Assembly: GCA_018240595.1 (NCBI GenBank)
Contig: JAFEFL010000055.1
Span: 62,001 to 126,000 of the forward strand
Length of the DNA: 64,000 bases
Reading direction: 5' to 3'
Source of the DNA: Pseudomonadota bacterium
Lineage (GTDB): Bacteria; Pseudomonadota; Alphaproteobacteria; Rhizobiales; Xanthobacteraceae
Position 1 is the first letter of the stretch; each line of letters opens with the position of its first letter. Shown here in pieces: positions 34,033-43,468 of this stretch. Made by a program: the position numbers and the translations under genes. Under the pieces are notes generated by a model that ran no database searches, had not been told where the DNA came from, and saw only the letters and a list, made by a program, of their open reading frames with translations.

Positions 34033-35520
34033 TCAGACGCCGAGATCGGCGTACAGGCGCCGATAAACCGCCGGCAAGACCTCGGGCAGATCCTCGGCGA
34101 TCAGCCCGGGGCCGAAGACAGCGGCCGCCTCACCATGCAGCCAGGCGGCGGCGCTGGCGGCCTCGAAGTCGCCCATACCCTGCGCCAGCAGCGCGGCGAT
34201 CATGCCGGCCAGCACGTCGCCCGCCCCGGCGGTCGCCAGATAAGGCGGGGCATTGTCCGCAATCGAGGCGCGGCCGTCCGGTGCCGCGACGACGGTGTCC
34301 GGCCCCTTGAACAGCACCACCGCGCCGCTCACTCTGGCGGCCTCTCGCGCTCGCTCAAGTTTCGAATGAAGTTGAGCATCGTCGACTATTGATTTGAATA
34401 ATCTATAAAACTCGCCGCCATGCGGTGTCAGGACCACCGCTGCCGTCCCGTTCCGGATGGCGCCCCAGAGCAGCCCCGGATCGTCGGCAAAGCTGGTCAG
34501 GGCGTCGGCATCGAGCACCACAGCGGCGGAGCTCTCGAGCGCCGCCCTCACCTGATCCCGCATCGGCAGACCGACGCCGCCACCGGGACCCAGCAGCACG
34601 GCGTTATGCCGCTTGTCGGCAAGAAAGGCGCTCAGCTCAGCGGCGCCATCGACAGGCCGCACCATGATGGCGAGATTGCCGGCGGCGTTGACGGCCAGCG
34701 CCTCGCCGGGGCTGGCAATGGTGACCAGCCCCGCCCCGGCGCGCAGCGCCCCGCGCGCCGCCAGCCGCGCCGCGCCGGTCGTCGACAGGCCGCCCGAGAC
34801 CACCACGGCATGGCCGCGGCTGTATTTGTGTCCGTCGACGCGCGGCACCGGAAACCGCTCTCGCCACAGGTCCGGCCCGTTAGCGAACGTCCGCGGCTTG
34901 ATGGCGCCGAGCACACTCGCCGGAATGCCGATGTCGGCGACCGTGACGGACCTGCAATGCAGCCGACCCGGCAGCAGCAGATGGCCCGGTTTCCTGCGGA
35001 AGAACGTCACGCTGCGCGTCGCCTTGACCGCAACACCCATGACCGCGCCGGTCGTGCCGTTGATGCCGCTCGGCAGATCGACCGCGACGATCGGCTTGCC
35101 GCTCGCGTTCATCGCCTCGATCATCGCCCGCGCCAGCCCTTCGACCGGGCGGTCGAGGCCGGCGCCAAACAGCGCGTCGATGATAATATCGCAGCCCTGC
35201 AGCGCGTCGGGTGAGGCCGGCACCGTCGCGCCGCGCCAGCGTTCGAAAGCCGCCAGCGCATCGCCTTTGAGCCGGGCGACGTCGCCAACCAGCAGCACCG
35301 TCACCTCATGCCCGCGCTCGGACAGCAGCCGCGCGGCGACGAAACCATCGCCGCCATTGTTGCCCGGGCCGGCGACCACCAGGACGCGCCTGTGCTCGGT
35401 GCCGACGGCGGCGGCGACGGCGTCGCCGGCGTGCTCCATCAAGGTCGGACCCGGCGTGCCGCTCATGATCGTCAGCCGGTCGGCCTCGGCCATCTCGGCG
35501 GTGCTGAGAAGCTCGTTCAT
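34033..35520 (-). CDS. nnr: Bifunctional NAD(P)HX epimerase / ADP-dependent dehydratase
   Basis: 495 residues from ATG at MNELLSTAEMAEADRL; an upstream frame adds 22 residues without family similarity. N-terminal YjeF_N epimerase domain (AGPGNNGGDGFVAARLL), C-terminal carbohydrate-kinase-like dehydratase domain (GHKYSRGHAVVVSGG, LTPHGGEF, FKGPDTVVA, ATAGAGDVLAGMIAALLAQG). Repairs hydrated NAD(P)H. It converges on the CVNH gene (three bases apart) and is divergent from glnB. Confidence 0.96.
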   Translation of the reverse strand: MNELLSTAEMAEADRLTIMSGTPGPTLMEHAGDAVAAAVGTEHRRVLVVAGPGNNGGDGFVAARLLSERGHEVTVLLVGDVARLKGDALAAFERWRGATVPASPDALQGCDIIIDALFGAGLDRPVEGLARAMIEAMNASGKPIVAVDLPSGINGTTGAVMGVAVKATRSVTFFRRKPGHLLLPGRLHCRSVTVADIGIPASVLGAIKPRTFANGPDLWRERFPVPRVDGHKYSRGHAVVVSGGLSTTGAARLAARGALRAGAGLVTIASPGEALAVNAAGNLAIMVRPVDGAAELSAFLADKRHNAVLLGPGGGVGLPMRDQVRAALESSAAVVLDADALTSFADDPGLLWGAIRNGTAAVVLTPHGGEFYRLFKSIVDDAQLHSKLERAREAARVSGAVVLFKGPDTVVAAPDGRASIADNAPPYLATAGAGDVLAGMIAALLAQGMGDFEAASAAAWLHGEAAAVFGPGLIAEDLPEVLPAVYRRLYADLGV

Positions 35521-35722
35521 GCGTTCGACACTATCGGCCGTGACTATGACCGACAATTCAGCGTTCCTCCGTAGTATCCTGGTCAAGCCAAGTTGCTGCG
35601 CTGCAACGCTCTTTCCGGCTCTGGCTATGTCTTAGGCAGAATGCTTAATTGCGCGGCACCGAAACTTAGGCAATTCGATACCGATGCTGCGCCAAAAGGC
35701 TCAAGTCCTTGCTGTGGAATGA

Positions 35723-36178
<456 letters not shown>

Positions 36179-36235
36179 CGTCTGGCCAAATGTCGCCGGC
36201 GGATTGACCCATTCCAGCAGGGGGAACACCTACCC

Positions 36236-37645
36236 ATGACGACAGCCAAGAATGTCATGAAGATGATCAAGGATAACGACGTAAAGTACGTCGATTTCCG
36301 CTTCACCGATCCGCGCGGCAAGTGGCAGCACGTCACCTTCGACGTCTCGCTGATCGAGGAAGACACCTTCGTTGAAGGCCAGATGTTCGACGGCTCGTCG
36401 ATCGCCGGCTGGAAGGCGATCAATGAATCCGACATGAACCTGATGCCGGACCCGGCCACGGCCTGCATCGATCCTTTCTTCGCCGAGACCACCCTGGTGC
36501 TGGTCTGCGACGTGCTCGAGCCGACCACGGGCGAACCCTACAACCGCGACCCGCGCGGCATCGCGCGCAAGGCGGAAGCCCTCGTCAAGTCGATGGGCTA
36601 TGGCGACACCATCTTCTTCGGCCCGGAAGCCGAATTCTTCGTGTTCGACGACGTCAAGTACAAGGCCGATCCCTACAACACCGGCTTCAAGCTCGACTCG
36701 ATCGAACTGCCGACCAATTCCGACACCGACTACGAAGGCGGCAATCTCGGCCACCGCATCGGCATCAAGAAGGGCTATTTCCCGGTGCCGCCGCAGGACT
36801 CCGCGCAGGACATGCGCTCGGAAATGCTCGGCGCCATGGCGCGCATGGGCGCCAAGGTCGAGAAGCATCACCACGAAGTGGCCTCGGCGCAGCACGAGCT
36901 CGGTCTGAAGTTCGGCCCGATGACCATCATGGCCGACCACCTGCAGATCTATAAGTACTGCATCCAGCAGGTCGCGCAGATCTACGGCAAGACCGCCACG
37001 TTCATGCCGAAGCCGATCTACGGCGACAACGGCTCGGGCATGCACTGCCACCAGTCGATCTGGAAGGACGGCAAGCCGATGTTCGCCGGCGACAAGTATG
37101 CCGGCCTCTCCGACATGTGCCTGAGCTACATCGCCGGCGTCATCAAGCACGCCAAGGCGATCAACGCCTTCACCAACCCGACCACCAACTCCTACAAGCG
37201 TCTGGTGCCAGGCTTCGAAGCGCCGGTGCTGCTCGCCTACTCGGCGCGCAACCGCTCGGCCTCGTGCCGCATCCCCTACACCGAGAGCCCGAAGGCCAAG
37301 CGCGTCGAAGTGCGCTTCCCCGATCCGCTCGCCAACCCGTATCTGTGCTTCTCGGCGCTGCTGATGGCCGGCCTCGACGGCATCAAGAACAAGCTCCACC
37401 CCGGCGACGCGATGGACAAGGATCTCTACGATCTGCCGAAGGCGGAACTCAAGCAGATCCCGACCGTGTGCGGTTCGCTGCGCGAGGCGCTGGAAAGCCT
37501 CGACAAGGACCGCGACTTCCTCAAAGCGGGCGGCGTGTTCGACGACGACTTCATCGACAGCTACATCGAGCTGAAGATGACCGAGGTCATCCGCTTCGAG
37601 CACACCCCGCACCCGGTCGAGTTCGAGATGTACTACTCGGCGTAA
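36236..37645 (+). CDS. glnA: Glutamine synthetase type I
   Basis: 469 residues, dodecameric GSI that condenses ammonia with glutamate. Typical segments: [67 protein letters not shown]. The adenylylation site is Tyr398 in [12 protein letters not shown], so activity is under GlnE control. Co-transcribed with glnB. Confidence 0.98.
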   Translation: MTTAKNVMKMIKDNDVKYVDFRFTDPRGKWQHVTFDVSLIEEDTFVEGQMFDGSSIAGWKAINESDMNLMPDPATACIDPFFAETTLVLVCDVLEPTTGEPYNRDPRGIARKAEALVKSMGYGDTIFFGPEAEFFVFDDVKYKADPYNTGFKLDSIELPTNSDTDYEGGNLGHRIGIKKGYFPVPPQDSAQDMRSEMLGAMARMGAKVEKHHHEVASAQHELGLKFGPMTIMADHLQIYKYCIQQVAQIYGKTATFMPKPIYGDNGSGMHCHQSIWKDGKPMFAGDKYAGLSDMCLSYIAGVIKHAKAINAFTNPTTNSYKRLVPGFEAPVLLAYSARNRSASCRIPYTESPKAKRVEVRFPDPLANPYLCFSALLMAGLDGIKNKLHPGDAMDKDLYDLPKAELKQIPTVCGSLREALESLDKDRDFLKAGGVFDDDFIDSYIELKMTEVIRFEHTPHPVEFEMYYSA

Positions 37646-37695
37646 GCCGGACAATGCCTGGCGGCGTCGCGGATCGCGGCGCCGCGCACTCTTTG

Positions 37696-37725
37696 GGGCG
37701 CTCCTTCGACGGGAGCGCCCTTCTT
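37696..37725 (+). terminator. Terminator of glnBA
   Basis: 9-base-pair GC-rich stem (37696-37704 with 37712-37720) followed by TTCTT, about 50 bases after glnA and before glsA. Confidence 0.8.
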
Positions 37726-37742
37726 GTTGACGAAGGTGCGAC

Positions 37743-38672
37743 GTGTCGAAACTGCAAACTGCCGTGCGCGACATCGCCGAGGAAATGCGGGTGCGGACCG
37801 ACCGCGGCGAGGTCGCGACCTACATTCCCGAACTCGCCAATGTCGAGCCGAAGCATTTCGGCATCGCGGTGGTCGGCGTCGATGGCGAGGTGGCGACCGG
37901 CGGCGACTTCGCCATGCCGTTCTCGATCCAGAGCGTGTCGAAGGTCTTCACGCTGACGCTCGCGCTCGGCAAGGCCGGCGACCGGCTGTGGAGCCGCGTC
38001 GGCCGCGAACCGTCCGGCTCGCCGTTCAATTCAATCGTGCAGCTCGAATTCGAGAAGGGAAAGCCGCGCAACCCTTTCATCAATGCCGGCGCCATCGCCG
38101 TCACCGATCTCATCCTGTCCGGCCATCAGCCGCGCGAAGCGCTCGGCGAAATCCTGCGTTTCATCCGCTTTCTCGCCGACGACCCGTCGATCGCCATCGA
38201 CGAAAAGGTCGCGGCCTCCGAACAGCGCACCGGCTATCGCAACGCCGCGCTCGCCAATTACATGAAATCGTTCGGCGTGCTGGAGAACCCGGTCGAGCTG
38301 GCGCTCGGCGTCTATTATCACCAGTGCGCCATCGCCATGTCGTGTCTGCAGCTCGCCCGCGCCGGCCGTTACCTGGCGATGTCGGGACGCAACCCCGAGA
38401 CCGGCCATCCCGTCATCCAGGCCGAGCGCGCGCGGCGCATCAATGCGGTGATGCTGACCTGCGGTCATTACGATGGCTCGGGGGAATTCGCCTATCGTGT
38501 CGGTCTGCCCGGCAAGAGCGGCGTGGGCGGCGGCATCCTGTGCATCGCGCCCGGCAAGGCCTCGATCGCGGTGTGGTCACCGGGACTCGACCTCGCCGGC
38601 AATTCGCACCTCGGGCGCGTGGCGCTGGAAGCGCTCACGAAGCGCATGGGCTGGTCGATCTTCGGCGCGTGA
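37743..38672 (+). CDS. glsA: Glutaminase A
   Basis: 309 residues, normal length. Serine-dependent glutaminase of the beta-lactamase-like fold, releasing ammonia from glutamine; the catalytic SxxK motif is in [11 protein letters not shown]. Further conserved segments: [47 protein letters not shown]. Directly after the glnBA terminator, so probably separately expressed. Confidence 0.96.
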   Translation: MSKLQTAVRDIAEEMRVRTDRGEVATYIPELANVEPKHFGIAVVGVDGEVATGGDFAMPFSIQSVSKVFTLTLALGKAGDRLWSRVGREPSGSPFNSIVQLEFEKGKPRNPFINAGAIAVTDLILSGHQPREALGEILRFIRFLADDPSIAIDEKVAASEQRTGYRNAALANYMKSFGVLENPVELALGVYYHQCAIAMSCLQLARAGRYLAMSGRNPETGHPVIQAERARRINAVMLTCGHYDGSGEFAYRVGLPGKSGVGGGILCIAPGKASIAVWSPGLDLAGNSHLGRVALEALTKRMGWSIFGA

Positions 38673-38685
38673 GCGCGCTTCGCGC

Positions 38686-38868
38686 CTAGTTCTTGCGCGC
38701 CTGCTCGGCGGCTTCGCGGATCGCTTCGTCGTGATACCAGCTGCCGCCGTAGGCGATGGTCGGCAGCGCGTCGGGCTTTTCGTAGCCCGCATGCCGCGTC
38801 AGGCCGGCGCGGCCGCCGACGGGAAACTGGTAGATGGTCGCGGTTTCCCGCGGGACGTTGGCCGTCAT
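38686..38868 (-). CDS. gstI: GstI/DUF2735 small protein, divergent from glnII
   Basis: 60 residues starting MTANVPRETATIYQFPVGGR, with AGAGGAG eight bases upstream. The ATIYQFPVGGRAGL core is what I know from the DUF2735 family, which includes GstI, the small protein of Rhizobium leguminosarum reported to inhibit glnII expression at the translational level. Here it likewise lies upstream of glnII and faces away from it, with 491 bases between. Soluble, no signal peptide. Regulatory role is inferred from family and position. Confidence 0.82.
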   Translation of the reverse strand: MTANVPRETATIYQFPVGGRAGLTRHAGYEKPDALPTIAYGGSWYHDEAIREAAEQARKN

Positions 38869-39214
38869 CGTGGTCTCCTCTGATGTCGCGCTTCCCGGCG
38901 CTTCGCTCAGATCGGTTGCTCACAGGAACAACGCGACAAGACACATGGTGTTCTATACCACGAATTGAATAGTCCGTGAGCAGATTGCCCCAATAAAATC
39001 AGCGCTTTGCCTATAATATCAGCATAACTGCAGTTGCCCGATCACGCAGCATCCCTCTGTCCAACCACAATTTTCCAGTTCAACCCTGCTGCAACTTTGA
39101 TCGCGGCCGCGCAGTCAGCCTACGAATTAGGCATTCTGTATGTCTGCGAAGCACGTTTCCGGCCGCCTCAGCGGCAAAACAGCCGTGTTTTCGCGACCTT
39201 CTTGGGCTGGTCAC

Positions 39215-39232
39215 TTGGCACATTTAATGCTT
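39215..39232 (+). promoter_or_regulatory. Sigma-54 promoter of glnII
   Basis: TTGGCACATTTAATGCTT has the -24 element TTGGCAC and the invariant GC exactly ten bases after GG; only the first T of the -12 TTGC is changed to A. Predicted start of transcription near 39242, leaving a leader of about 118 bases before glnII. Confidence 0.82.
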
Positions 39233-39276
39233 CCTACTGAGCAGTCGTTGGGGCCGGGCGTGCCTTGAGCGGCTCA

Positions 39277-39297
39277 ACCTGCCGTCCCGCGGCAGGT
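39277..39297 (+). promoter_or_regulatory. Hairpin in the glnII leader
   Basis: Perfect 8-base-pair stem ACCTGCCG/CGGCAGGT with a 5-base loop, within the predicted untranslated leader, 62 bases before the glnII ATG. It is not followed by a T run, so it is not a terminator. Possible site for translational control by GstI (inference). Confidence 0.55.
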
Positions 39298-39359
39298 GTT
39301 CGCGTAAAAGGCTCCTCACTCACGGCGCTTCCAGGCGTCATCAGCATGAGAGATTCGCA

Positions 39360-40397
39360 ATGACAAAGTACAAGCTCGAGTACATCTGGCTCGATGGCTA
39401 CACGCCGGTTCCGAACCTGCGTGGCAAGACTCAGATCAAGGAATTCGCTTCGTTCCCGTCGCTCGCCGAACTGCCGCTGTGGGGCTTCGACGGCTCCTCG
39501 ACGATGCAGGCCGAAGGCCGCTCGTCGGACTGCGTGCTCAAGCCGGTCGCGGTGTATCCGGACGGCGCCCGCAAGAACGGCGTGCTGGTGATGTGCGAAG
39601 TCATGATGCCGGATGGCGTCACGCCGCACGAGAGCAACAAGCGCGCGACCATTCTCGACGACGAAGGCGCCTGGTTCGGCTTCGAGCAGGAGTACTTCTT
39701 CTACAAGAACGGCCGTCCGCTCGGCTTCCCGGAGCACGGCTATCCGGCGCCGCAGGGCCCCTACTATACCGGCGTCGGCTATTCGAACGTCGGTTCGATC
39801 GCCCGCAAGATCGTCGAAGAGCATCTCGAGCTCTGTCTCGAGGCCGGCATCAACCACGAAGGCATCAACGCCGAAGTGGCGAAGGGCCAGTGGGAATTCC
39901 AGATCTTCGGCAAGGGCTCCAAGACCGCGGCCGACCAGATGTGGATCGCCCGCTACATCATGATGCGCCTGTGCGAGAGCTACGGCATCGACATCGAATG
40001 GCACTGCAAGCCGCTCGGCGACACCGACTGGAACGGCTCGGGCATGCACTGCAACTTCTCGACCGAGTACATGCGCACCGTCGGCGGCAAGGCTTACTTC
40101 GAAGCCCTGATGGCGCAGTTCGGCAAGAACCTCGACGCCCACATCGCGGTCTACGGCCCGGACAACGACAAGCGTCTGACCGGCAAGCACGAGACCGCGC
40201 CGTGGAACAAGTTCTCCTACGGCGTGGCCGATCGCGGCGCCTCGATCCGCGTGCCCCACTCCTTCGTCAAGGGCGACCTGTACCGCGGCTATCTCGAAGA
40301 CCGCCGTCCGAACTCGCAAGGGGACCCCTACCAGATCGCTTCGCAGATCCTGAAGACGATCTCGGAGGTTCCGACCTCGAAATCCGCGGCGGCCTAA
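39360..40397 (+). CDS. glnII: Glutamine synthetase type II
   Basis: 345 residues, the eukaryote-like octameric GSII found in rhizobia. Recognised by LEYIWLDGYTPVPNLRGKT at the N-terminus, LPLWGFDGSSTMQAEG, GIDIEWHCKPLGDTDWNGSG and RGASIRVPHSFVKG. GSII is not adenylylated; control is by nitrogen at the promoter and by GstI. Strong terminator follows. Confidence 0.98.
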   Translation: MTKYKLEYIWLDGYTPVPNLRGKTQIKEFASFPSLAELPLWGFDGSSTMQAEGRSSDCVLKPVAVYPDGARKNGVLVMCEVMMPDGVTPHESNKRATILDDEGAWFGFEQEYFFYKNGRPLGFPEHGYPAPQGPYYTGVGYSNVGSIARKIVEEHLELCLEAGINHEGINAEVAKGQWEFQIFGKGSKTAADQMWIARYIMMRLCESYGIDIEWHCKPLGDTDWNGSGMHCNFSTEYMRTVGGKAYFEALMAQFGKNLDAHIAVYGPDNDKRLTGKHETAPWNKFSYGVADRGASIRVPHSFVKGDLYRGYLEDRRPNSQGDPYQIASQILKTISEVPTSKSAAA

Positions 40398-40455
40398 AGG
40401 CTCCGCGAACGAAGTCCGCGGCCTGACGGCCGTTGGTGTTTCCTCCCAAGACTTG

Positions 40456-40490
40456 GGGCGCCCCCCTTACCCGGGGCGCCCTTTTTCTTT
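40456..40490 (+). terminator. Terminator of glnII
   Basis: 9-base-pair GC stem (40456-40464 with 40473-40481), 8-base loop, then TTTTTCTTT; about 60 bases after the glnII stop. Confidence 0.92.
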
Positions 40491-40538
40491 CCCGGAACCG
40501 CGCTGGCAACGCGGGCGCGCCGCCGCTAGATAGGCGGC

Positions 40539-41396
40539 ATGAACAAGCCCGCCCCCGTCGCCAAACCTGCCGCCAAACCCGGCGCGACCGAGAACGACTG
40601 GACCAAGCTGTGGCCCAGCGCGGCGCCGCGGAAATCCGAGCCGCTGCTCAAGGCGCTGCACATCCTGACCCGCGACGGCGCGCTCAACGCCGACTCCCGG
40701 CGCAAGCTGACGCAGGTGCTGCATCTGACCCAGCTCTTGCGGCCGGCCATCGAGGCGATGCTGGCCTCGAGCGAGGATCCGGTGCTCGCCGATCTCGGCG
40801 CCGGCAAATCCTATCTCGGCTTCATTCTCTACGACCTGATCATCGGTCCGGCCGGCAAGGGCCGGGTCGTCGGCATCGAAACGCGCGACAAGCTGGTCGA
40901 GACCTCGCGGGCGCTCGCCGCGCAATCCGGCTTCGACCGGCTCGACTTCATCACCGCGCCGATCGCCGAGGCCAATCTCCCCGGCGGCAAGGCCGACATG
41001 GTCACCGCGCTGCACGCCTGCGACACCGCCACCGACGACGCCATCCGCTTCGCGCTGCGCCACGAAGCCAAATGGGTGGCACTGGTGCCGTGCTGCCAGG
41101 CCGAGGTCGCGCGCCTGCTCGACGGCCATCAGGGCCCGATGCGTCAGCTCTGGCGCCATCCGATCCAGCGCCGCGAATTCGGCGCGCATCTGACCAATGT
41201 CATCCGTGGCCTGGTGCTCGAGGCGCATGGCTACAAAGTGCGCGTCACCGAGTTCACCGGGCTCGAACACACGATGAAAAACGAGCTGATCCTCGCCGAG
41301 CGGCATCAGCGTTCCAATGCTCAGGCCCGCGGCGAACTCAACCGGCTGATCGACCAGATCGGCGTCAAGCCGGCGCTGCTCGATGTGATGGCGTGA
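40539..41396 (+). CDS. Class I SAM-dependent methyltransferase (Methyltransf_32-like)
   Basis: 285 residues. SAM-binding motif I is VLADLGAGKSYLGFILYDL, followed by VVGIETRDKLVE at the end of strand 2 and ADMVTALHACDTATDDAI, then LVPCCQAEVARLL. The HACD and PCCQ segments resemble the Methyltransf_32 group, whose members often act on RNA; substrate unknown here. The N-terminal 20 residues are Ala/Pro/Lys-rich and disordered. Confidence 0.85.
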   Translation: MNKPAPVAKPAAKPGATENDWTKLWPSAAPRKSEPLLKALHILTRDGALNADSRRKLTQVLHLTQLLRPAIEAMLASSEDPVLADLGAGKSYLGFILYDLIIGPAGKGRVVGIETRDKLVETSRALAAQSGFDRLDFITAPIAEANLPGGKADMVTALHACDTATDDAIRFALRHEAKWVALVPCCQAEVARLLDGHQGPMRQLWRHPIQRREFGAHLTNVIRGLVLEAHGYKVRVTEFTGLEHTMKNELILAERHQRSNAQARGELNRLIDQIGVKPALLDVMA

Positions 41397-41430
41397 GTGG
41401 CTTTCGATGATAGCCTGGCGTTGCCCAAAC

Positions 41431-41525
41431 CTCCGTTCATCCCCGCGAAAGCGGGGATCCAGAAGCCCAAAGCATAGACTTCAATTTGTAGAACTGGGTC
41501 CCCGCTTTCGCGGGGACGAACGGAG
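41431..41525. repeat. Nested palindromic element (32-bp inverted repeat)
   Basis: Left arm 41431-41462 and right arm 41494-41525 are inverted copies matching at 30 of 32 positions, with a 31-base spacer. Each arm itself contains a CCCCGC/GCGGGG hairpin. The outermost CGGAG of the right arm lies ten bases before the ATG of the next gene and serves as its ribosome-binding site. Confidence 0.9.
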
Positions 41526-41534
41526 AGACAATTG

Positions 41535-42446
41535 ATGACCTCCGTGTCCGGCGTTTACGGCAGCCCACCGTCCGATCTCGCCGACGTGCCGCGCGAGGCC
41601 ATCCAGTTCTCGCCGCTGATCCCGGGCGCGGCGTCGCTCGACCGCCAGCCCGCCCAATCGCTCGACGCCATGACGCTGCTGGCGCCGCCGGGCACCATCG
41701 AGCGCCGCTATGCGCTGGCGTTGGCGCTCCGCGCCCTGAAACCCGGCGCGCCAATCGTCGCCCTGGCGCCGAACGACCGCGGCGGCACGCGGCTGCGCAA
41801 GGAGCTCGAGGCTTTGGGCCTCGACGTCGAAGAAACCTCGAAGCGCCATCACCGCATCGCCGTCGCGAGAAAACCGGCGAAGTTGACCGGCATCGACGAC
41901 GCTGTCGAGGCCGGCGGACCGCGTTTCGACGACGAGATCGGGCTATGGACGCAACCCGGCGTGTTCTCATGGGACCGGCTCGATCCCGGCACCGGCCTGC
42001 TGATCGAGCACCTGCCCGACCTGAGCGGCCGCGGCGCCGATTTCGGCTGCGGCATCGGCATTCTGGCGCGCGCGGTGCTGGCGACCGGCGCGGTCAGCGA
42101 ACTGACGCTCATCGACATCGACCGCCGCGCCGTCGAATGCGCGCAGCACAATCTCGATACGCCGCGCGCGCGATTCCTGTGGACCGACCTGCGCGATCCG
42201 CATCCCCAACTCGCCAGCCTCGACTTCGTGGTGATGAACGCGCCGTTTCACGATGCCGGCCAGGAGGACAAGGGCTTGGCGCAAGCTTTCGTCAAGCGCG
42301 CCGCGGAGTCGCTCCGCAAAGGCGGCATCTGCGTCATGGTGGCGAACCGCCATCTGCCTTACGAGGCGGTGCTGAAGCCCTTGTTCAAAGCGGTGACGCC
42401 GATCATCGAGACCGGCGGCTACAAGATCTACGAGGCGCGCAAATGA
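41535..42446 (+). CDS. RsmC-like methyltransferase
   Basis: 303 residues. Two Rossmann-like halves as in RsmC: an N-terminal degenerate domain (RRYALALALRALKPGAPIVAL) and a C-terminal SAM domain with GADFGCGIGILARAVL, LIDIDRRAVECAQHN and the catalytic loop VVMNAPFHD, where RsmC has NPPFH. RsmC makes m2G1207 in 16S rRNA; the Ala in place of Pro leaves specificity open. Overlaps the RsuA gene by four bases, pairing two 16S rRNA modification genes. Confidence 0.85.
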   Translation: MTSVSGVYGSPPSDLADVPREAIQFSPLIPGAASLDRQPAQSLDAMTLLAPPGTIERRYALALALRALKPGAPIVALAPNDRGGTRLRKELEALGLDVEETSKRHHRIAVARKPAKLTGIDDAVEAGGPRFDDEIGLWTQPGVFSWDRLDPGTGLLIEHLPDLSGRGADFGCGIGILARAVLATGAVSELTLIDIDRRAVECAQHNLDTPRARFLWTDLRDPHPQLASLDFVVMNAPFHDAGQEDKGLAQAFVKRAAESLRKGGICVMVANRHLPYEAVLKPLFKAVTPIIETGGYKIYEARK

Positions 42447-43177
42447 GCAAGGCGCCCACGCTTCGTCTCGACCGCCTGCTGTCGAATCTCGGCTACGGTT
42501 CGCGCCGCGAGGTGCAGGACCTGATCGAGGCCGGCTATGTGCTGCTCGACGGCGACGCGATCATCGACGGCGATGAGAAGATCGCGGTAACGCCCGATCT
42601 GCCAACGCGCATGACGGTCGAGGACGAGCCGCTCGATCCGCTGCCCGGCCTGGTGCTCATGCTGAACAAGCCTGTCGGCGTCACCTGCTCGCACAAGGAA
42701 CAAGGCCCTCTGGTTTATTCGCTGCTGCCGGAGCGCTGGTGCGAACGCAATCCGGCGCTGTCCACCATCGGACGCCTCGACAAGGAGACATCGGGCCTGT
42801 TGCTGCTCACTGACGACGGCGCGCTGCTACACCGGATCATTTCGCCGAAGGCCAATATCCCGAAGCGCTACGACGTGACGCTCGATCGCGCGCTGCGGGG
42901 GGATGAGGCCAAGATTTTCGCCGCCGGCACCTTGATGCTCGAGGGCGAGGACAAGCCGCTGCTGCCGGCAGCGTTCGAGGCGGTGTCCGACAGGCGCGGC
43001 TTCGTCACCATTACCGAAGGCCGCTATCACCAGGTGCGGCGCATGTTCGCGGCCGTCGGCAATCACGTCACGGCGCTGATGCGCGATCGCGTCGGCGCGC
43101 TGGCGCTGCCGGACGACCTGGCGCCGGGTGAGTTTCGGATTCTCAGTGAGGACGAGCTGGCGAAGGTGTTTTCGTAG
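42443..43177 (+). CDS. RsuA-family 16S rRNA pseudouridine synthase
   Basis: 244 residues. N-terminal S4 domain (RLDRLLSNLGYGSRREVQDL), then RluB/E/F-RsuA catalytic domain with the active Asp in STIGRLDKETSGLLLLTDDG and the late motif EGRYHQVRRMFAAVGNHV. The S4 plus catalytic layout and LMLNKPVGVTCSHKE fit RsuA (U516 of 16S rRNA); RluE/F paralogues cannot be excluded. Translationally coupled to the RsmC-like gene. Confidence 0.9.
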   Translation: MSKAPTLRLDRLLSNLGYGSRREVQDLIEAGYVLLDGDAIIDGDEKIAVTPDLPTRMTVEDEPLDPLPGLVLMLNKPVGVTCSHKEQGPLVYSLLPERWCERNPALSTIGRLDKETSGLLLLTDDGALLHRIISPKANIPKRYDVTLDRALRGDEAKIFAAGTLMLEGEDKPLLPAAFEAVSDRRGFVTITEGRYHQVRRMFAAVGNHVTALMRDRVGALALPDDLAPGEFRILSEDELAKVFS

Positions 43178-43193
43178 CCCGGCTCTCAGCCGG

Positions 43194-43433
43194 CTACAGA
43201 AGCTGGATGGCCGCCACGATCACGGCGAGACCAGCCGCAACACCACCTGCCGCTACCAGCATCTGCCGGCGCTGCCGCTTCGGTCCATAGACGCCGGCCG
43301 CCCGGCGCTCCGCGATCAGCGCGGCGTCGAATTCGGCCGATGATGAGTAGGCGCAACCCAGCGCCGCACCCGCCTGCTCGGCATAGGCTTCAAGCGACAA
43401 GGCGGCGGCGGAACGATGTGACGGACTCGACAT
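43194..43433 (-). CDS. Small tail-anchored membrane protein
   Basis: 79 residues: a soluble N-terminal part with Ala/Ser/Glu-rich helix, a basic stretch (GPKRQRRQ), and one C-terminal hydrophobic helix (MLVAAGGVAAGLAVIVAAIQ). Converges on the RsuA gene. Family not recognised; gene status moderately supported by codon use and the single clean membrane segment. Confidence 0.55.
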   Translation of the reverse strand: MSSPSHRSAAALSLEAYAEQAGAALGCAYSSSAEFDAALIAERRAAGVYGPKRQRRQMLVAAGGVAAGLAVIVAAIQLL

Positions 43434-43468
43434 GCCTCGAGCGTAACGCCGGCATGGTTAACGAGATG

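Larger units (their letters stand above)
38869..39359. other. gstI-glnII divergent control region
   Basis: No gene. AT content is higher than in surrounding DNA, notably 38950-39035. Contents: glnII sigma-54 promoter (39215-39232), leader hairpin (39277-39297), and a TGGT-N7-ACCA dyad at 38945-38959 that could be a regulator site. I could not find a second GG-N10-GC promoter facing gstI. Confidence 0.6.

Noticed and set aside
36230..37774. 514-residue open frame antisense to glnA
   Set aside because: Low-complexity shadow; glnA on the plus strand is certain.
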